64,000 bases of DNA. Origin: Mucilaginibacter rigui (GTDB lineage: Bacteria > Bacteroidota > Bacteroidia > Sphingobacteriales > Sphingobacteriaceae). The position numbers were made by a program, and so were the translations under genes. Position 1 is the first letter of the stretch; each line of letters begins with the position of its first letter. The notes under the pieces were generated by a model. It ran no database searches and had not been told where the DNA came from. It worked only from the letters and a program-made list of their open reading frames with translations. The DNA lies in contig NZ_JACWMW010000002.1 in the NCBI RefSeq assembly GCF_014773275.1, positions 620,001 through 684,000 on the forward strand. The letters run 5' to 3'. Of the stretch, positions 16,935-25,471 are shown piece by piece.

Positions 16935-17516
16935 ATGCAAAGCAAGCTTTCAGATATTGAGTTGATAGAACAAACCCTTGGGGGCAACCAATCGGCCTAC
17001 GCCGACCTGGTGAAGCGCCACCAACGGTTTGTATTTACACTGGCTTTACGCTTTGCAAAGGGGCGAGAGGATGCTGAAGAGATTGCCCAGGATTGCTTTA
17101 TAAAGGCCTACCGTTCATTAAGCTCTTTTCAGCAGCAATCAAAATTTAGTACGTGGCTGTATAGTATTGTTTATACCACTGCCATGACATTTTTGCGTAA
17201 GAGAAGGCTGGATACCTCCTCTATTGATGACGACGAAAGCTACATACAGATAGAAAACAAACCCAGCGGCTACGATGAATATAACGTTGAGAATAAATCG
17301 CGATCGTATTATATAAACCAGGCTATAGAACAACTATTGCCTGATGATGCTACTATTATTACCATGTTTTATAAAGGCGAACAATCCCTTGAAGAAATTG
17401 CGCAGGTAATGGGGATAGAAGCCAATACCGTTAAGGTAAAACTATTTAGGGCGCGACAGCGTTTAAAAGAACGGCTGGAGCGTAATTTAAAACACGAAGT
17501 TAACGAACTGATATGA
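16935..17516 (+). CDS. ECF-type RNA polymerase sigma factor
   Basis: A sigma-70 family factor of the extracytoplasmic-function group that directs RNA polymerase to a small regulon. The ATG at 16935 (MQSKLSD, 193 residues) is preferred over a TTG three codons earlier. Region 2 is QRFVFTLALRFAKGREDAEEIAQDC.. followed by FSTWLYSIVYTTAMTFLRKRR; region 4 is SLEEIAQVMGIEANTVKVKLFRARQRLKERL; region 3 is missing, as usual. The gene overlaps the next gene by 4 bases (ATGA), a standard sigma/anti-sigma layout. A candidate autoregulated promoter precedes it. Confidence 0.92.
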   Translation: MQSKLSDIELIEQTLGGNQSAYADLVKRHQRFVFTLALRFAKGREDAEEIAQDCFIKAYRSLSSFQQQSKFSTWLYSIVYTTAMTFLRKRRLDTSSIDDDESYIQIENKPSGYDEYNVENKSRSYYINQAIEQLLPDDATIITMFYKGEQSLEEIAQVMGIEANTVKVKLFRARQRLKERLERNLKHEVNELI

Positions 17517-18010
17517 ACAGTATAGAAGAAAAACTTTGGGACTACATTGATGGTAACTGCCCGCCTGATGAGCATAAGGCCATTGCCATGCTCATTGAAC
17601 AGGACGAAGTATATCGTAAAAAGTACAATGAGTTGTTACAGCTTAACAATGAGTTTGCTGCTATGGAGCTTGATGAACCATCGATGGCATTTAGCTACAA
17701 TGTAATGGAAACCATCCGTGCCGAAAAAGCAAAGCAACCCCTAAAGGCCGCTGTTGATAAGCGTATTATATTGGGGATAGCATCGTTTTTTGTGCTTACC
17801 CTTTCTGCGTTAGTTATTTATATGTTTAGTGCCGTTAACTGGTCGGCAGGCAATGGTGTTCAAATTCCTGAACAGTTAAACATGCAGATACCGCATGTAA
17901 ATACATTTTTCACGGGCCCGGTTGTAAAAGCCTTCCTGTTTTTTGATTTGGTGATGGGGCTTTTCCTGCTTGATCATTATTTACGCCGTAAAACAGCTGC
18001 AAAAGAATAA
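17513..18010 (+). CDS. Probable anti-sigma factor
   Basis: This 165-residue protein starts inside the sigma-factor stop (4-base overlap). Its N-terminal cytoplasmic part (MNSIEEKLWDYIDGNCPPDEHKAIAMLIEQ) resembles anti-sigma domains that hold the sigma factor at the membrane; the His in DEHKA is one of the residues of zinc-type domains but no CxxC is present. Two membrane helices follow (about 84-106 and 142-160). It has no clear family name; the role is inferred from position, topology and N-terminal pattern. Confidence 0.7.
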   Translation: MNSIEEKLWDYIDGNCPPDEHKAIAMLIEQDEVYRKKYNELLQLNNEFAAMELDEPSMAFSYNVMETIRAEKAKQPLKAAVDKRIILGIASFFVLTLSALVIYMFSAVNWSAGNGVQIPEQLNMQIPHVNTFFTGPVVKAFLFFDLVMGLFLLDHYLRRKTAAKE

Positions 18011-18170
18011 TAAATAAGACTTTTTGTATAAAAATGACCACAACCGACAGCTTGGCGGATATTTATGACATGTTAATTTAACATTAAATCGCCCTTCATT
18101 GCGTTATAACGACACATTTAAAACAAGCTTAAACATTTAACAATATTTGGTACAGTATTTGTATTAACCT

Positions 18171-18255
18171 ATGCATACCGGCAAACTTGCCGGTTAATTG
18201 TGATAAGGTTTAGGTTGAAAGTCTCCCGACGCAAGGTTGGGAGGCTTTTATTTTT
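18171..18255 (+). ncRNA. Possible small RNA ending in an intrinsic terminator
   Basis: The terminator at 18219-18247 lies 209 bases past the anti-sigma stop, too far for an ordinary gene end. Before it lies the palindrome ACCGGCAA-AC-TTGCCGGT (18177-18194). A TTTG at 18146 with TATGCATA at 18170 is only a poor match to a promoter. A small RNA of about 80 bases is possible; a long 3' untranslated region is the alternative. Confidence 0.25.
18219..18247 (+). terminator. Intrinsic terminator with long T run
   Basis: AAGTCTCCCGAC and GTTGGGAGGCTT form a 12-bp stem (two G-U pairs) around a 5-base loop, followed by TTTATTTTTTT. Confidence 0.85.
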
Positions 18256-18338
18256 TTACGGCAATTGCATACCTCCCGCGTAAACCTTTTCACCAAAAAT
18301 TCATCTTACAATTACTATCTTAGTGCTAAATTATACTA

Positions 18339-19196
18339 ATGAAAAAAGTAATTATATATGCATTTACCATGCTATTGGCATGTGTAACTTTAAATACCTA
18401 CGCACAGGAGCAGCAGCCCCGTATACCTGAGGCCAGCTCAACACAAACCATTATACAAGACTTTGGCCTGGGTAAAATAACCATTACCTACTCGCGCCCA
18501 AATGTTAAGGGGCGTAAAATATTTGGTGGTATAAACCCTTATGGCGAGGTTTGGCGTACGGGTGCAAATGCTGCCACCACTATCAATTTTAGCGAAAATG
18601 TATTAATTGAGGGTAATAAAGTGCCGGCCGGCACCTACTCTTTGTTTAGTATACCCGGGCAAAACACCTGGACTATTATACTAAACAAAACGGTTAAACA
18701 GTGGGGCGCCTATAGCTATAAAAAAGAAGACGACCTTTTACGTTTTACTGTAAAACCTATAACTGTTAAAGAGAAACGCGAAACCTTTACGATGGCTTTT
18801 GCCAACTCTACTACAAAAAATACCGATCTGTACATTATTTGGGACCACACCGCAGTGCCTATACACATGCAAACAGATGATGATGCACAGATAACCGCCA
18901 ATATTGAAAAATTAATGCAAGGCGATATTAAAAAGCGCCCTTACTTTAATGCTATTCAGTATTATTATGAGAACGATAAAGATCTTAAAAAGGCCATGCA
19001 ATGGGCATTAGAGGCCGAAAAACTTGAGCCTAACGGCCCATGGTATAAATTATGGAAAGCTCGTATCCAGCTAAAAATGGGAAACAAAGCTGCGGCTATT
19101 GCTACCGCCCAGCAGGGTGTAAAATTAGCTAAAGATAGTAACGACGAAGAGTATGTGCGCTTGAACGAAGCCGTTATTTCGCAAGCGAAAGATTAA
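18339..19196 (+). CDS. Secreted DUF2911 protein with C-terminal TPR
   Basis: A 285-residue secreted protein (signal peptide 1-22, ending NTYAQ). The DUF2911 domain follows: TIIQDFGLGKITITYSRPN, then KIFGGINPYGEVWRTGANAATTINFSENV, and PAGTYSLFSIPG. The last 100 residues are helical and contain a repeat (ALEAEKLEPNGPWYKLWKARIQLKMGNKAAAI) that reads as a tetratricopeptide. DUF2911 proteins are common in this phylum and of unknown role, probably periplasmic binding or assembly. It is a single-gene unit ended by the terminator at 19227. Confidence 0.85.
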   Translation: MKKVIIYAFTMLLACVTLNTYAQEQQPRIPEASSTQTIIQDFGLGKITITYSRPNVKGRKIFGGINPYGEVWRTGANAATTINFSENVLIEGNKVPAGTYSLFSIPGQNTWTIILNKTVKQWGAYSYKKEDDLLRFTVKPITVKEKRETFTMAFANSTTKNTDLYIIWDHTAVPIHMQTDDDAQITANIEKLMQGDIKKRPYFNAIQYYYENDKDLKKAMQWALEAEKLEPNGPWYKLWKARIQLKMGNKAAAIATAQQGVKLAKDSNDEEYVRLNEAVISQAKD

Positions 19197-19226
19197 CAAA
19201 ACCAACTATAAAATAAAGCTCAAAGA

Positions 19227-19256
19227 AAAAGCCTGTCCGAATAGGAACAGGCTTTT
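19227..19256. terminator. Bidirectional terminator between converging genes
   Basis: AAAAGCCTGT and ACAGGCTTTT (10-bp stem, 19227-19236 and 19247-19256), with A and T runs on both sides, separate the DUF2911 gene from the CtpA gene. Confidence 0.8.
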
Positions 19257-19292
19257 AATATTTTGTTCCCCTTTCAGGGGGGGGAGGAGGGG

Positions 19293-21035
19293 CTAATCGT
19301 CACTCTCATCTTTATCAGCCGCTTTTTTGCCGGCCATGGCCAGCATCGGCTTGCCAATGGTTTTATAATCGCCTACGCCTTTTAGTATAGATGCAAGCTG
19401 TGTTTTATCCTGCATAACTTTTACAGCCGCGGCAAGTTCCTTATCATATTTAAAGTTGGCTTCATAGCGGCCTTTTTCGTATTCATAACGGGATGCTATC
19501 TCATTTTCAACTACCTGCTTAATTTCATCCTTATGTAATTGCAGGTCGTTTTTTTTACTGCTGGCCATTTTGGCCTTTAGCGCATCGTATTCGGCCTGTA
19601 TTTCGGCAAATTGCTTCTCTTTTGTAGCCTGTGTTTTTAAGCTGTTCAGCATTTTTTCTGATACGGTGCTGTAGGTATAGTTCTTGCCGTCTAAAAACTT
19701 TATAAAGTCGTCATAGTCCCCGTCCGTCAGCGCAAACGATTTTGGGTCGATAGGTTTTGGGTGCGTATTGCGGTATTTGGTAGCATAATCAAATATCAGC
19801 AATTTGCTTATCAGTGTTTGAGTGATGTTAGCAAAGCGTTCCTGCTTAATAAAAACATCCGGGTAAATACCGCTGCCATCATAAACCGAACGGCCATTTT
19901 TTGTTTTAAACTCATGTATGGCCGAATCTGCAACTTTTATAACACTGCCATCATCCTTTCGGTGGGTGTAATCAATCTCCTGCACGCAACGGCCCGACGG
20001 CACGTAATATTTGGCAACCGTAACCTTTACCAGGCTGTTATATGGCAAATTAAAGGTTTGTTGCACCAGCCCTTTACCATAACTACGCTGGCCTATTATA
20101 ATGGCCCGGTCCAGGTCCTGCAGGGCACCTGCAACAATTTCTGATGCTGATGCCGAGCGGCTGTTCACCAGCACCACCAGCGGCAGGTTAGGCTCCATAG
20201 GTGTGCTAACTGTATTGTAAGTAAAGTTTTTCTCTTTTATTTTACCCCTTTGCGATACTACCTGCACATCCTTTTGCACAAACAGGTTCACAATTTTAAC
20301 AGCCTCCTGCAAGATGCCACCGCCGTTTGATCGCAGATCAAGGATGATGCCGTTAGGGTTGTTTTTCTTAATAGCGGTTAAAGCAGCGGTAACTTCATCG
20401 GCCGAGTTTTCTAAAAATTTGTTCAGCTTGATATAACCCATGTTACCGGCCACCATGCCCGAGTAAACAACGTTGGGCTGCTTTATCTCGTCGCGTACCA
20501 GGTTTTTTACTACCGGGGCTTCGGCATCGCGTTTCATTAGTAATTTAATTGTCGCGCCTTTAGACCCCTTTAGAAGCTGGCTTACCTGGTCGTTGGTTTT
20601 GCCGGCAAGTTCAACATCGTTTATCTTCAACATCTGGTCGCCCTGGCGTATATCCGCCTTTTGCGCCGGGAAGTTGGTGAAAACATCAGATATATATATC
20701 TTATTATCGCGAACAAAAATACTGGCGCCTATACCACCGTATTGGGTACTTACGTAGTGCAGTTTGTAGTCTTCAATTTCCGATTCGGGGACAAATTCAG
20801 TATAAGGGTCTAAACCATCCAGCATGGCATCAACGCCGGTTTTTATCAGCTTGGCCGAGTTGATATCGTCAACATAGTTTATGTTAACCTCTTTATATAC
20901 CGATGCAAATACATCCAGGTTTTTAGATATCTGGAAAAGATCGTCCTGAAAACTCCATACACTTATAGCTAATGCCAAAACTCCCGCATATAATGCCGGC
21001 TTTTTGCATTTGCTTATAACCCTTTTATCCATCAT
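19293..21035 (-). CDS. S41-family C-terminal processing peptidase
   Basis: A 580-residue protease of the CtpA/Prc type, which trims protein C termini in the periplasm. It has an N-terminal membrane anchor (about residues 12-28), a PDZ domain (about 85-180, with GGIGASIF and DIRQGDQMLKINDVELAG), then the S41 core. The catalytic Ser lies in NSRSASASEIVAGAL (near residues 294-298) and the Lys in YGKGLVQQ (Lys321). A 200-residue C-terminal extension is helical and charged. The region before the ATG holds AGGAGGTTAAGG, an unusually strong Shine-Dalgarno sequence for this phylum; ATG-ATG follows, so either Met may start. Confidence 0.92.
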   Translation of the reverse strand: MMDKRVISKCKKPALYAGVLALAISVWSFQDDLFQISKNLDVFASVYKEVNINYVDDINSAKLIKTGVDAMLDGLDPYTEFVPESEIEDYKLHYVSTQYGGIGASIFVRDNKIYISDVFTNFPAQKADIRQGDQMLKINDVELAGKTNDQVSQLLKGSKGATIKLLMKRDAEAPVVKNLVRDEIKQPNVVYSGMVAGNMGYIKLNKFLENSADEVTAALTAIKKNNPNGIILDLRSNGGGILQEAVKIVNLFVQKDVQVVSQRGKIKEKNFTYNTVSTPMEPNLPLVVLVNSRSASASEIVAGALQDLDRAIIIGQRSYGKGLVQQTFNLPYNSLVKVTVAKYYVPSGRCVQEIDYTHRKDDGSVIKVADSAIHEFKTKNGRSVYDGSGIYPDVFIKQERFANITQTLISKLLIFDYATKYRNTHPKPIDPKSFALTDGDYDDFIKFLDGKNYTYSTVSEKMLNSLKTQATKEKQFAEIQAEYDALKAKMASSKKNDLQLHKDEIKQVVENEIASRYEYEKGRYEANFKYDKELAAAVKVMQDKTQLASILKGVGDYKTIGKPMLAMAGKKAADKDESDD

Positions 21036-21055
21036 CCTTAACCTCCTGAAATATA
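21036..21055 (-). promoter_or_regulatory. Strong Shine-Dalgarno sequence before the S41 protease gene
   Basis: On the minus strand AGGAGG lies about 6 bases before the ATG-ATG start. Bacteroidota genes seldom use such sites, so this one stands out. Confidence 0.55.
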
Positions 21056-21062
21056 AATATAT

Positions 21063-21080
21063 AAAAGCCTAACGGCTTTT
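21063..21080 (-). terminator. Intrinsic terminator of the CsbD-like gene
   Basis: AAAAGCC and GGCTTTT form a 7-bp stem around TAAC, followed by Ts on the minus strand; it lies 16 bases past the stop. Confidence 0.7.
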
Positions 21081-21095
21081 TATAATAAACTGTTT

Positions 21096-21311
21096 TTAAA
21101 GGCGGTTAGTATCTATGTTTACCAAAGCTTTTGTAAGGGTAAACACCACGTATTTACGGTCGCGGTTAACCAGGTCCATTAAGCGCGTTATCAGGCTTTC
21201 TTCCTGCCCTTCGGTGTATTGCAACTGCTCATCGGTAAGGTGGTTGTATTTTCTTTGCACCTTTATTTTTATACGCTCCCAGTCTTTATTACTGATAGTT
21301 ATCTCTGCCAT
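21096..21311 (-). CDS. Small CsbD-like protein
   Basis: A 71-residue protein, mostly helical and charged. WERIKIKVQRKYNHLTDEQLQYTEGQEESLITRLMDLV resembles the CsbD stress-protein pattern (helix, KxKWxxLTDDDL, xxxG, long helix). CsbD proteins are stress-induced and of unknown molecular role. It is a single-gene unit: TATTTTTG before its start is a -7 box, though no -33 box is visible. It ends against the terminator at 21063-21080. The match is suggestive, not certain. Confidence 0.6.
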   Translation of the reverse strand: MAEITISNKDWERIKIKVQRKYNHLTDEQLQYTEGQEESLITRLMDLVNRDRKYVVFTLTKALVNIDTNRL

Positions 21312-21436
21312 AAAATAAATTATTTAGGCAAAAATATAAAAAATACACCGCAGCGTACGTTTAATATGCTGCGGCGTATTAAACTTTTAAAAACAATACG
21401 CATCAAATCGTTTTTATAAACTAAAACCATACTACT

Positions 21437-22024
21437 ATGAAAAAATGTTTGTTAAGCGTGGCCATACTATTTATGGCTGTAATAAGTGCCAAAGCGCAGT
21501 TTTCGCTGGGTGCCAAAGCGGGTATCAATTTTTCCAAGATCAACACCAACAACGTAAGCGAATCTACCATTACCGGTTACCAGGCCGGGTTGTTCGCACG
21601 TTTTGGCAGCAGCCTTTACCTGCAACCCGAGCTTTACCTGGGCAGCAGCGGCGGTAAATTTGATTTTAATAACAACGGCGGCACCGTAACCACCGAAGGT
21701 AAAGTTAGGTTCACCACTTTAAACGTGCCTTTATTAATAGGCAAGGGCTTTGGTGGCGATAACCTTAACTTTAGGGTAATGGCCGGGCCAATTTTTAGCT
21801 ATGTGTTAGATAAAAACCAAAGCTTTAGCGACAACGTGAGCGGCGCATTTAATGATTTTGGCGATTACAAAAAAAGCACCCTGGGCTACCAGGTTGGTGG
21901 TGGCGTTGATATTGGCCACATTACTGCCGACCTGCGTTATGAGGGCGGCCTGACCAAAATAAACGAAAATTACGGCCAGCGCCAAAATATATGGGCGTTA
22001 AGCGTAGGCTTTAAATTCTTTTAA
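21437..22024 (+). CDS. Outer-membrane beta-barrel protein, porin-like
   Basis: A 195-residue protein with a signal peptide (1-20, ending SAKAQ) followed by regular amphipathic strands: FSLGAKAGINFSKI, TITGYQAGLFARF, LYLQPELYLGSSGGKF, FTTLNVPLLIGKGF and the C-terminal IWALSVGFKFF, whose last Phe is the usual outer-membrane insertion signal. It fits the PF13568 porin-family fold, probably an eight-stranded barrel. Transport function is not established for this class. It is followed by a terminator (22049-22080). Confidence 0.88.
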   Translation: MKKCLLSVAILFMAVISAKAQFSLGAKAGINFSKINTNNVSESTITGYQAGLFARFGSSLYLQPELYLGSSGGKFDFNNNGGTVTTEGKVRFTTLNVPLLIGKGFGGDNLNFRVMAGPIFSYVLDKNQSFSDNVSGAFNDFGDYKKSTLGYQVGGGVDIGHITADLRYEGGLTKINENYGQRQNIWALSVGFKFF

Positions 22025-22048
22025 TAAAGATCAATAAATTCAAAACTC

Positions 22049-22080
22049 AAGGTCGCGGTTTAAAAGCTGCGGCCTTTTTT
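22049..22080 (+). terminator. Intrinsic terminator of the porin-like gene
   Basis: AAGGTCGC and GCGGCCTT pair (one G-U) with TTTTTT following; extra pairing extends the stem inside. Confidence 0.75.
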
Positions 22081-22173
22081 ATTTACCGCCCATTCTGCAT
22101 ATTTTTAAACACCTGTTGCACTCTGGCAACTAATTTTAAGATATTTGTAAAATCAACGGAGAGAAAAGAGCGG

Positions 22174-22770
22174 ATGTTATTAGCCCGGTACCAGAAAGAT
22201 TTGATTGAAGCAGGATGTGACGAGGCCGGCCGTGGCTGCCTTGCCGGGCCCGTGTTTGCCGCCGCTGTTATCCTTCCGCGTAATTTTAAGCATAAGCTGC
22301 TTAACGACTCCAAACTAATAGCCGAAGAAGCCCGCTACGAGCTGCGTGCCGAAATTGAAGAAAAAGCCATTGCACATGCTGTGGCCTGGTGTGATAATGT
22401 AGAGATAGACGAGATCAACATACTTAATGCCTCTTTCCTGGCCATGCACCGCGCTATTGATAAACTGCTTTGCATCCCCCAGTATTTAATTATTGATGGT
22501 AACCGCTTTACTCAATACCGCGATACCCCACATGCCTGTATCGTAAAAGGCGATTCAAAATACTTCAGCATCGCGGCAGCATCCATCCTGGCCAAAACCT
22601 ACCGCGATGATTACATGAAGCAAATTGCTTTAGAGCATCCCGAGTACGAATGGCACAGCAACAAAGGTTACCCAACCATCAGCCACCGTAAAATAGTGCT
22701 TAACCTTGGCCATACGCCATATCATCGTAAAACTTTCCGCGTAACCGCCCCCGAGCTGGTTGATTTATAA
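22174..22770 (+). CDS. rnhB: Ribonuclease HII
   Basis: RNase HII removes ribonucleotides from DNA and RNA in RNA-DNA hybrids. The 198 residues show the type 2 signature GCDEAGRGCLAGPVFAAAVIL (Asp16, Glu17), LNDSKLI, LIIDGN (third Asp), and SIAAASILAKTYRDDYM. Length is normal. The ATG is preceded by GAGCGG, giving little sign of a Shine-Dalgarno. A glycosyltransferase gene follows in the same direction; it probably uses the same transcript because only about 60 bases separate the rnhB stop from its likely TTG start. Confidence 0.95.
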   Translation: MLLARYQKDLIEAGCDEAGRGCLAGPVFAAAVILPRNFKHKLLNDSKLIAEEARYELRAEIEEKAIAHAVAWCDNVEIDEINILNASFLAMHRAIDKLLCIPQYLIIDGNRFTQYRDTPHACIVKGDSKYFSIAAASILAKTYRDDYMKQIALEHPEYEWHSNKGYPTISHRKIVLNLGHTPYHRKTFRVTAPELVDL

Positions 22771-22828
22771 AACTTAATTGCCAAACCCTGCAAGGTTTAA
22801 TACATTTGAGCAACCAATTTTACCGGCC

Positions 22829-24022
22829 TTGAGGATACTGATATTAACACACCGCGCCCCGTTCCCGCAAAATGGGGGGTACCCTATTGTGGTAGGCAAT
22901 ACCATAAAAGGCCTTGTGGCCCTTGGTCACGATGTATCCCTGATATCCCTCAACGTAAAAAAGAACAGTGTATTGGTTGAGCGCGACGCCCTGCTTGATC
23001 AGATAAACTATATTGAGTACGATATCGATATCCGCATTACGGCGGTTGAGGCGGTAAGTAACCTGTTCACCAAAAACTCTTATAACATAGACAGGTATTA
23101 TAACGCCGGGTTTGAAAAACTGCTGTTTAGAAACCTAACCGATAATAAGTATGATATCATCCAGATTGAGGGCATCTTTGTAGCGCCTTACCTGGGCGTT
23201 ATCCGCAAAAATTCAAAAGCGAAGGTCGTATTCAGGGCGCATAATATTGAGCACCAGGTTTGGCAAAAGCTGGCCCGGCAAAAAAGCGATCCGTTTAAGC
23301 GCTGGTACCTGCAATTGCTGGCCCGCCGCATTAAAAACTATGAGCTTGAACTGTTTAATAAGTTTGATGGCATTGTGGCGTTCACCGAGCAGGATAAGAC
23401 CTCAATATTATCATACGGGGTTAAAATACCTGTTGTAGTTTTGCCTATAGGGGTAGACCTGTCCCTTTACAAACCCGACCATACCAAAACTGATTTCCCG
23501 AGCCTTTTTTTCCTGGGATCGCTGGATTGGCTGCCTAACCGGGAGGGCATTGAATGGTTTCTTGATAACTTTCATAAAGACCTGGTTGATGGCGCCCTGA
23601 AGGCAAAGTTTTATGTTGCCGGCCATAACATCCCCGAAGAATTTGATGATTACGAGGTATTGGGCAAGGTGTTTATACACGGAGAGGTGGATGACGCGCT
23701 GGAATTTGTGAACAGCAAAAGTATCATGGTGGTCCCGCTGTTATCAGGCGGGGGCATGCGGGTAAAAATTGTGGAGGGTATGGCCATGGAAAAATGCATC
23801 ATATCTACCACGCTCGGCGCCGAGGGTATCAACATCAAAAATGGCAGCAATATTATCATCGCCAATAATGCCGATGAGTTTTACAACGCCATGCTTAAAT
23901 GCATCACCGACGAGCATTATTGCCGCCAGATAGGCCGCAATGCCCGTAAGCTGATAGAGCAGCAGCACGATGTAAACACCATTACCCGCCACCTTGCCGA
24001 TTTTTATCAATCAATTGTGTAA
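22829..24022 (+). CDS. Glycosyltransferase, GT4-like
   Basis: A GT-B glycosyltransferase. The open frame extends 17 codons further upstream to a TTG at 22778, but a TTG at 22829 gives MRILILTHRAPFPQNGGYPIVVGNTIKGL, which matches the family start, so it is preferred (397 residues). Domains: N-terminal acceptor half with AKVVFRAHNIEHQVWQ; C-terminal half with LFFLGSLDWLPNREGIEWFLDN, FYVAGHNIPE and VVPLLSGGGMRVKIVEGMAM, the donor-binding Glu. No membrane segment. The role is likely in surface glycan or lipid glycosylation. It is directly followed by a palindromic CACAGAG element. Confidence 0.82.
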   Translation: MRILILTHRAPFPQNGGYPIVVGNTIKGLVALGHDVSLISLNVKKNSVLVERDALLDQINYIEYDIDIRITAVEAVSNLFTKNSYNIDRYYNAGFEKLLFRNLTDNKYDIIQIEGIFVAPYLGVIRKNSKAKVVFRAHNIEHQVWQKLARQKSDPFKRWYLQLLARRIKNYELELFNKFDGIVAFTEQDKTSILSYGVKIPVVVLPIGVDLSLYKPDHTKTDFPSLFFLGSLDWLPNREGIEWFLDNFHKDLVDGALKAKFYVAGHNIPEEFDDYEVLGKVFIHGEVDDALEFVNSKSIMVVPLLSGGGMRVKIVEGMAMEKCIISTTLGAEGINIKNGSNIIIANNADEFYNAMLKCITDEHYCRQIGRNARKLIEQQHDVNTITRHLADFYQSIV

Positions 24023-24056
24023 AACAGTCCGCTCAATACAGCTGTATAGTTTATTA

Positions 24057-24179
24057 TTTAACCACAGAGTTAGCTGAGATTTCACAGAGAAGCACAGAGA
24101 GATTTCTGTGAATTATTTTGACGACCAACTCAATCCCGGTGCTCTCTGTGCTTTTTCCTCCGGGCACGCTGTGGTTAAA
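24057..24179. repeat. CACAGAG palindromic element, copy 1
   Basis: Terminal arms TTTAACCACAG (24057-24067) and CTGTGGTTAAA (24169-24179) are exact inverted repeats, and inner arms AGCACAGAGAG (24091-24101) and CTCTCTGTGCT (24142-24152) are too. A second copy with the same TTTATTATT lead-in lies at 39671-39780. It sits between the glycosyltransferase gene and gcvT. Confidence 0.8.
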
Positions 24180-24292
24180 ACAACATTTGGCTATTATAGA
24201 ATCTATTTGGCCTCTCCCCAAACCTTTCGCCGGGAAATTGGAGCTGAATAGTAACACTATTTTGCTATTTTTGCCCCGATATTAAACAAACC

Positions 24293-25372
24293 ATGAAGAA
24301 TACAGCTTTAACACAAGTACATACCGATCTGGGCGCTAAAATGGTGCCATTTGCCGGATACAATATGCCGGTACAATACGTGGGCATTAATGCCGAACAT
24401 GATACCGTGCGTAAAGGCGTAGGTGTATTTGATGTAAGCCACATGGGCGAGTTTATTTTAAAAGGCGAAAAAGCGCTTGACCTGATACAGCGTGTTACCA
24501 GTAACGATGCCTCAAAACTATATGATGGCAAAGTACAATACTCTTGCCTGCCAAACGAAGATGGCGGTATAGTTGACGACCTGTTGGTTTACCGCATCGA
24601 CGAGAAAACCTACATGCTGGTGGTTAACGCATCAAACATTGAGAAAGACTGGAACTGGATAACTAAATACAACACAGAAGGTGTGGATATGAAAGATATC
24701 TCTGACCGCACCTCGTTATTAGCCGTACAAGGCCCTAAAGCTGCCGATGCGCTGCAAAGCCTTACCGATATTGACCTGGGTTCGATGGAGTACTACACCT
24801 TTAAAAAAGGCACATTTGCCGGTATTGATAATGTAGTAGTTTCTGCAACGGGCTATACCGGTGCAGGCGGTTTCGAGATCTATTTTGATAACGAGCACGC
24901 AGAATATATCTGGAACGAAGTATTTAAAGCCGGCGAGGCTTTCGGCATTAAGCCAATTGGGTTAGCTGCCCGCGATACCCTGCGCTTAGAGATGGGCTTT
25001 TGCCTGTACGGTAACGATATTGACGATACCACATCGCCATTAGAGGCAGGTTTAGGCTGGGTTACCAAATTCACCAAGGCATTTACAAATTCTGAAGCCT
25101 TACAACAGCAAAAACAAGCTGGTGTTGAGCGCAAACTTATCGGGTTTGAAATGATTGACCGCGGTATCCCCCGCCACGATTACCAGATTGTTGATGCCGA
25201 CGGCAACGTTATTGGTAAGGTAACATCAGGCACCCAATCACCATCGCTGCAAAAAGCAATTGGCCTGGGCTATGTAAAAAACGAATTCGCCAAAGAAGGT
25301 ACCGAGATCTATATCCTTATCCGCGATAATAAAGTAAAAGCACAGGTTGTAAAACCACCGTTTTATAAGTAG
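24293..25372 (+). CDS. gcvT: Aminomethyltransferase, glycine cleavage T protein
   Basis: GcvT transfers the methylene group from the lipoyl-bound glycine intermediate to tetrahydrofolate in the glycine cleavage system. The 359 residues show the family start ([24 protein letters not shown]), [13 protein letters not shown], the folate-binding segment [12 protein letters not shown], and [30 protein letters not shown], where Asp and Arg contacts are expected. Length and motifs are complete. The other glycine-cleavage genes (gcvP, gcvH) are not here. A TATTTTTG -7 box lies at 24266-24273 without an obvious -33 box; no glycine riboswitch is seen. Confidence 0.95.
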   Translation: MKNTALTQVHTDLGAKMVPFAGYNMPVQYVGINAEHDTVRKGVGVFDVSHMGEFILKGEKALDLIQRVTSNDASKLYDGKVQYSCLPNEDGGIVDDLLVYRIDEKTYMLVVNASNIEKDWNWITKYNTEGVDMKDISDRTSLLAVQGPKAADALQSLTDIDLGSMEYYTFKKGTFAGIDNVVVSATGYTGAGGFEIYFDNEHAEYIWNEVFKAGEAFGIKPIGLAARDTLRLEMGFCLYGNDIDDTTSPLEAGLGWVTKFTKAFTNSEALQQQKQAGVERKLIGFEMIDRGIPRHDYQIVDADGNVIGKVTSGTQSPSLQKAIGLGYVKNEFAKEGTEIYILIRDNKVKAQVVKPPFYK

Positions 25373-25383
25373 GCGCGTAGCGC

Positions 25384-25471
25384 CGTCATTATATCATTGG
25401 GTCATTGAGCCATTCTTGGATTGATGATCTGATAATTTACTAATGACTTAATGCCCCAATGACTCAATGAC
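25384..25471. repeat. GTCATTGAGTCATTGG-type inverted repeat
   Basis: The left end GTCATTATATCATTGGGTC and the right end CAATGACTCAATGAC are imperfect inverted copies built from ATGACT/CAATGAC words. The comB start codon (25467) is the last ATG of the right end. Confidence 0.6.

Larger units (their letters stand above)
18011..18338. other. Intergenic region with hairpins, no gene
   Basis: No protein gene is seen in these 328 bases. They contain a TTTG-type box at 18146, a tight palindrome at 18177-18194 and a terminator at 18219-18247, treated separately as a possible small RNA. Confidence 0.6.

Noticed and set aside
24180..24292. Glycine riboswitch upstream of gcvT
   Set aside because: I see no conserved glycine aptamer core; the space is mostly the CACAGAG repeat and a simple promoter.
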